Shown: positions 13,249 to 16,611 of the stretch, piece by piece
Numbering within the stretch: position 1 is the first letter of the stretch
Layout: the number at the start of each line of letters is the position of its first letter
DNA from: CAMLHU01 sp039917855
GTDB taxonomy: Bacteria > Gemmatimonadota > Gemmatimonadetes > Gemmatimonadales > GWC2-71-9
Assembly: GCA_039917855.1 (NCBI GenBank)
Contig: JBDSIR010000075.1
Span: forward strand, 1-16,611
DNA: 16,611 bases
Reading direction: 5' to 3'
The notes under the pieces: model-generated
The model's database searches: none
What the model was told of the DNA's origin: nothing
Seen by the model: only the letters and a program-made list of their open reading frames with translations
Program-made: the position numbers and the translations under genes

Positions 13249-14262
13249 CTACTGCTTTCCCATAAGCTCCAGCAGCAATGCCCGCTGCGCATGCAGCCGG
13301 TTCTCCGCCTGGTCCACCACCGCGGAGTTGGCGCTGTCGAGCACCGCCCCGTCGATCTCGACATTGCGGCGGACGGGGAGACAGTGGAGCACACGTCCCT
13401 TGCCGTTCTTCGTCGCCTTTACCCGGTCCATCGTGAGCTTCCAATCGCGGAGGCCGGCGCGGAACTTCCCTTCCTCTTCAGGCCTCCCGAAATACTCCAG
13501 GGCGCCCCACGACTTCGGATACACCGCACTGGCCCCCTCGATGGCGCCGTCGAGATCGTCGGTGACCACGAGCGAACCTCCCCGCGACCGTGCCAGTCGT
13601 TCGATGATCCCCATATCCTCGGGATCGAGGTCGTAGCCGTTGGGGCGGGCGATCACGACGTCCATGCCGAGGTGCGCCGCGGCGATGGCGGCGCTGTTCG
13701 GCACCGCGGTAGGGAGGGGCTTCGGGTGCCAGGCCCAGTGGAGCACGAATTTCTTGCCGCGGGTCTCGCCCAGCTGTTCCTGCATCGTCAACGCGTCGGC
13801 CAGCCCCTGGCAGGGATGTCGTCGCGCCGACTCCATGTTGATGACCGGCTTCTCGCAGTATCGGGCGAAGTTCCGCACCACGTCATCTCGCCGGGCCGAG
13901 TCCCAATCGGTCCCCTTGGGGAAGCTGCGGAGTCCGAGGGCGTCGGCGTAGCGACCGAGGACGCGCGCCGCCTCGATGATGTGCTCGACCGTGGTCCCGT
14001 CCATGACGGCATCGAGGTCGGTCTCGAGGCTCCAGCTCCCCTTCCCCGGCTCCAGGATCACGGCGTGGCCACCGTGCAGGAACATCGCGGTCTCGAAGCT
14101 GGCGCGGGTCCGGAGGCTGGGATCCATGAACACGAGCGCCAGCACCTTCTTCTCGAGGCCGCCGGGGAACTCCCCCTTCTTGATCCGCTTGGCGAGCGCC
14201 AGGAGCCCGTCGATCTCGTCGGGACCCCACTCCTCCATCGCCAGGAAGTCGCGCTTGGTCAC
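13249..14262 (-). CDS. argF': N-acylornithine carbamoyltransferase, predicted N-succinyl type
   Basis: A 337-residue transcarbamylase. The carbamoyl-phosphate loop is DPSLRTRASF (residues 47-56; FxxPSxRTR rather than the STRTR of ordinary OTCase). Trp77, Glu144, the HPCQ motif (His149-Gln152), HPKPLPTAVPNS, and HCLPVRRN near the C-terminus place it with N-acetyl- and N-succinylornithine carbamoyltransferases. Aligned by eye to Xanthomonas AOTCase, the segment MDGTTVEHI has Val92 where AOTCase has the specificity residue Glu92 and Bacteroides SOTCase has Pro. Published mutation of Glu92 to Val converts AOTCase to succinylornithine activity, so succinyl-ornithine is the predicted substrate. GTG at 14262 overlaps the argD stop (GTGA), fixing the start; the frame's longer upstream extension is not real. 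Confidence 0.9.
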   Translation of the reverse strand: MTKRDFLAMEEWGPDEIDGLLALAKRIKKGEFPGGLEKKVLALVFMDPSLRTRASFETAMFLHGGHAVILEPGKGSWSLETDLDAVMDGTTVEHIIEAARVLGRYADALGLRSFPKGTDWDSARRDDVVRNFARYCEKPVINMESARRHPCQGLADALTMQEQLGETRGKKFVLHWAWHPKPLPTAVPNSAAIAAAHLGMDVVIARPNGYDLDPEDMGIIERLARSRGGSLVVTDDLDGAIEGASAVYPKSWGALEYFGRPEEEGKFRAGLRDWKLTMDRVKATKNGKGRVLHCLPVRRNVEIDGAVLDSANSAVVDQAENRLHAQRALLLELMGKQ

Positions 14263-15422
14263 AGTACCGCCTTCAATCCCGTGAGCAGAAGTTCGGCCTC
14301 CGCGGCCGAGATGGTGAGCGGAGGAAGGAGCCGCACCACGTCCGGGTCCCCCGAGGTGCCGACCAGGATCCGATGGACCCAGAGTGCCTGCTGGACCTCG
14401 GCGGCCGGGCGCCCGAAGTCGAGCCCGAGCAGCAGCCCGCGCCCCCACACCTTCCTGGCGCCGAGAGCATGGGCACCGGCGACGAGTCTGGCGCTGACGG
14501 CGGTGACGTTGGCAAGGACGTCCTCCCGGTCGAGCACCTCGAGGGTCGCGAGTGCCGCCGCGCAGGGCACCGGCCCGCCGCCGAAGGTCGAGCCGAGGTC
14601 GCCTGGCTCGAGTTTGGTCGCGAGGGCGCTGGTGATGATCGTCGCACCGATCGGAAGCCCTGAGGCGAGTCCTTTGGCGAGCGTGATGATGTCGGGGATG
14701 ACCCCGTAGCTCTCCGCTGCGGTGAACTTCCCCGTCCGCCCCACACCGCATTGCACTTCATCGTAGATCAGCACCGCCCCCGCGTGGTCGCAGGCGCTCC
14801 GGGCGGCGGCGAGGAACTCGGGGGTGCAGTCCTTCGCCCCGGAAAGTCCCTGGATCGGCTCGATGATGACCGCGGCGACGTTTTCGTCGACCACCCCGTC
14901 GAACGCCGCGGGAACATTGAACGCCACCTTGGTCGAGAGTGGCACGCCGGCACGGATCGCCGGCGCCTGGTACTTGGCCCCATCGGTCACCGAGACTGCG
15001 CCGAGCGTGCGGCCGTGCCATCCACCGGTGACACTCACGATCTTCGACCGCCCGGTCGCCTTCCGCGCGACATGGAGCGCGTTCTCATTCGCCTCGGCCC
15101 CCGAGTTGCAAAAGAACACCTTGGAGAGATCTCCCGGACAGCGCCGCGCAAGCTCGTCAGCCAGGCGCTCACGCTGCGGCAGCGGCACCGCCATCGAGTA
15201 GAAGATCAACTCCGCCACCTGGTCCTGGATCGCCTCGACCACGTGCGGATGACAATGACCGGTGCTCGAGACGGCGTGGCCACCGTAGATGTCGAGCCAT
15301 TTGGTGCCGTCGGCCTCGTACAGCCAGCTCCCCTCACCGCGAACAGGGTGGATAGGGAACTGGGCATAGGTGGCCAGCAGGGCGGATGGGCGGATGGGCG
15401 GATGGGCGGTCAGATCGGCCAT
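14259..15422 (-). CDS. argD: N-acyl-ornithine aminotransferase ArgD
   Basis: A 387-residue class-III PLP-dependent aminotransferase that interconverts N-acylglutamate semialdehyde and N-acylornithine. Motifs are GSWLYEADGTKWLDIYGG, NSGAEANENALHVARK (phosphate binding), GGWHGRT, YDEVQCGVGRTG with Asp221 binding the PLP pyridine nitrogen, and TLAKGLASGLPIGA with Schiff-base Lys250. The STFGGGPVPCAAALATLE segment is typical. ATG at 15422 overlaps argC by 13 nt. Residues 6-14 (AHPPIRPSA) come from an octamer repeat placed right after the argC stop and are not part of the conserved fold. There is no ATG, GTG or TTG between the repeat and the conserved core. Whether the acyl group is acetyl or succinyl depends on the pathway (see the carbamoyltransferase). 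Confidence 0.94.
   Translation of the reverse strand: MADLTAHPPIRPSALLATYAQFPIHPVRGEGSWLYEADGTKWLDIYGGHAVSSTGHCHPHVVEAIQDQVAELIFYSMAVPLPQRERLADELARRCPGDLSKVFFCNSGAEANENALHVARKATGRSKIVSVTGGWHGRTLGAVSVTDGAKYQAPAIRAGVPLSTKVAFNVPAAFDGVVDENVAAVIIEPIQGLSGAKDCTPEFLAAARSACDHAGAVLIYDEVQCGVGRTGKFTAAESYGVIPDIITLAKGLASGLPIGATIITSALATKLEPGDLGSTFGGGPVPCAAALATLEVLDREDVLANVTAVSARLVAGAHALGARKVWGRGLLLGLDFGRPAAEVQQALWVHRILVGTSGDPDVVRLLPPLTISAAEAELLLTGLKAVL
15381..15409 (-). repeat. Octamer array in the argD 5' coding region
   Basis: Three exact GGCGGATG units (plus strand, starting 15381, 15389 and 15397) plus a partial GGCGG are translated as AHPPIRPSA at ArgD residues 6-14. The array's right end abuts the argC stop codon (15410-15412). 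Confidence 0.93.
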
Positions 15423-16441
15423 ATGCCGCCCCCTTCAAGACCGGCGGTCTCCGGGAGACCCAACGCCAGGTTCATCGCCTGCACCGCCTGCCCACCGGCC
15501 CCCTTCACGAGGTTGTCGATGGCGACAATGACCTGGATCTCCCGGCCATCGGGCGAGGCCGCGGCGAAGATGTGGGCGTAATTAGTACCCACCACGTGGG
15601 TCAATTCCGGCGGCCGATCGAGCACGCGCACGAAGGGACGGTTGGCGTACGCCTTGTGGTAGAGACCCGCGGAGAGCCCTTCGCCCCGCGCGTGGAGTGT
15701 GAGGTAGATCCCCCGCACGAACGGTCCCGCGTGCACCATCAGCCGCGTTTCGGCCTTCTCGTTGCCGGACCACTCGCGCCACTGCTGGAGGATCTCCGCT
15801 TCGTGACGGTGACTCATCACCGAATAGGCGAAGACGTTGTGCGCCCGGGCGGGGTGGTGGAGCGTGGGCTTGAGACCGACGCCGGCGCCACTTGAACCAG
15901 TCACCGCCCAGATCGCCGGTCCGCCGTTCAGCGCCCCAGCGCCCCAGCGCCCCGGCGCCAGAGGCCAGAGCGCCAGCTGTGCCGCCGTGGCGAAGCAGCC
16001 GGGAGCCGCGAGCGCCATCTTGCCGCGGAGCGACGGGCCGAGCACGTCGGCAAGCGCGTAGGTGAACTTCGGCAGGAGGTCGGGCCGAGGATGCGGGCCG
16101 TAGTACTGCTCCGAGAGCGCGCGATCGGAAGTTCGGAAGTCCGCGGCGAGATCGATGATGAGCTTGGGTCCGAGAGAAAAGAGATCACCCGCGATCTTTC
16201 CCGACTCCCCGTGTTCCAGCGCCAGGAACACCACCTCGGCGCCCTGGGCAGCTTCGACAGGGCTAAGCGCCTGGAAGCTGGCGTCGGTGATGTGCGTCAG
16301 CTGGGGGTGCACTTCGCCGAGCTTCTTCCCGGCCTGGCTTCGGCTGGTGGCCACGACCGACTTCACCTGCGGGTGTCCGAGCAGGAGACGCACCAGCTCG
16401 CCGCCGGCGTATCCAGCGGCCCCGATGACGGCGGTCTTCAC
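15410..16441 (-). CDS. argC: N-acyl-gamma-glutamyl-phosphate reductase ArgC
   Basis: A 343-residue NADPH-dependent reductase that makes N-acylglutamate semialdehyde. The N-terminal Rossmann motif is GAAGYAGGE (Gly7 to Glu15). The catalytic cysteine is Cys149 in APGCFATA, a variant of the common PGCYPT that I recall from Bacteroidetes ArgC. AVTGSSGAG, SHRHEAEI and YAHIFAA complete the pattern. Residues 163-171 (PGRWGAGAL) are encoded by an octamer repeat and look like an insertion in the loop before AVTGSSGAG. GTG at 16441 overlaps the upstream stop (GTGA) and fits the family N-terminus; the frame's open extension to 16492 would run through the upstream gene. Confidence 0.93.
   Translation of the reverse strand: MKTAVIGAAGYAGGELVRLLLGHPQVKSVVATSRSQAGKKLGEVHPQLTHITDASFQALSPVEAAQGAEVVFLALEHGESGKIAGDLFSLGPKLIIDLAADFRTSDRALSEQYYGPHPRPDLLPKFTYALADVLGPSLRGKMALAAPGCFATAAQLALWPLAPGRWGAGALNGGPAIWAVTGSSGAGVGLKPTLHHPARAHNVFAYSVMSHRHEAEILQQWREWSGNEKAETRLMVHAGPFVRGIYLTLHARGEGLSAGLYHKAYANRPFVRVLDRPPELTHVVGTNYAHIFAAASPDGREIQVIVAIDNLVKGAGGQAVQAMNLALGLPETAGLEGGGIWPI
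15930..15953 (-). repeat. Octamer array inside argC
   Basis: AGCGCCCC (plus strand) is repeated exactly three times from 15930, 15938 and 15946, and is followed by GGCGCC. It encodes the RWGAGAL segment of ArgC. Its 24 bp keep the frame. Confidence 0.9.
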
Positions 16442-16611
16442 GCGGCGGCCGAGTTGCGGCCGTGCCAGAGCCGCACCGCTTCGAGCGTACACTCGACCAG
16501 GCCATCGGCCTGCTTGCGGGCGTTGAAGGCGGGAACACCGAGGGAGGCCTTGATGTAGTCGTTGCCGACCTCGTTGTCGGTCGCGGGGCCGGTGAGCACC
16601 GTGACCGGGAG
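16438..16611 (-). CDS. Unidentified protein, C-terminal 57 residues only
   Basis: The gene is cut by the right edge of the window. The 57 visible residues start LPVTVLTGPATDNEVGNDY and end LWHGRNSAAA. They are codon-consistent and run to a TGA that overlaps the argC GTG (GTGA), so it is a true upstream gene of the operon. In related clusters argG would be expected here, but I cannot match this tail to the C-termini of ArgG that I remember, either the E. coli or the Bacteroidetes/Xanthomonas form. It contains no obvious motif. A different arginine-pathway or accessory enzyme, or a divergent ArgG, are both possible. Confidence 0.75.
   Translation of the reverse strand, partial: LPVTVLTGPATDNEVGNDYIKASLGVPAFNARKQADGLVECTLEAVRLWHGRNSAAA

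Noticed and set aside
13291..14709. Long plus-strand frame opposite argF' and argD
   Set aside because: It is a shadow of two well-supported minus-strand genes, with no recognisable domain.
16442..16492. Longer ArgC start at 16492
   Set aside because: The extra residues precede the Rossmann motif and overlap the upstream gene by about 55 nt; the GTG at 16441 with GTGA coupling fits the rest of the operon.

Overview
The window is GC-rich, gene-dense bacterial DNA. Its codon use, the DUF5117/DUF5118-type metalloprotease lipoprotein and the Bacteroidetes-like ArgC/ArgE sequences suggest Gemmatimonadota or a nearby environmental lineage. That placement is inference from remembered family features, not a database result.

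Layout, left to right. (1) 86-1207 (-): a LivK-type branched-chain amino acid/amide ABC-transporter binding lipoprotein. It is divergent from a HAD-family phosphatase (1317-1964, +). (2) 1965-2212: a convergent intergenic gap almost filled by a 199-bp imperfect palindrome. It is followed by a GT4 glycosyltransferase (2213-3367, -). (3) 3368-3627: a divergent spacer with a 20-bp tandem repeat. (4) 3628-6072 (+): a translationally coupled operon mocA-like / coxG-like / DUF983 / xdhC-like, that is, molybdenum-hydroxylase maturation genes without the hydroxylase itself. (5) 6073-6307: a spacer with a paired-hairpin repeat, then a large zinc metalloprotease lipoprotein (6308-8806, +) and its terminator nested between octamer repeats. 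(6) 8911-16611 (-): an arginine biosynthesis operon, transcribed right to left: unidentified partial gene - argC - argD - acylornithine carbamoyltransferase (argF') - argB - argE - argH - argR - small STAS-like gene. Nearly every junction is a 1-20 nt overlap.

The arginine genes work together as a linear acylated pathway. ArgB phosphorylates N-acyl-glutamate, ArgC reduces it and ArgD transaminates it. ArgF' carbamoylates N-acyl-ornithine before deacylation, an M20 deacylase (ArgE) then frees citrulline, and ArgH completes the last step. ArgR sits at the 3' end as the likely autoregulator. The first enzyme (ArgA-type acyltransferase) and a recognisable ArgG are not in the window. The residue that decides acetyl versus succinyl specificity in this carbamoyltransferase family is Val here, not the Glu of Xanthomonas N-acetylornithine carbamoyltransferase. 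This predicts succinylated intermediates.

The most unusual structural signal is a set of short tandem repeats. Octamer arrays of three copies lie in-frame inside argC, argD and argH, so ArgD and ArgH share an identical-looking AHPP(I/V)RPSAL N-terminus. Related octamers flank the terminator at 8807-8908. A 7-bp x4 repeat sits inside xdhC. Three different palindromic intergenic elements are also present.
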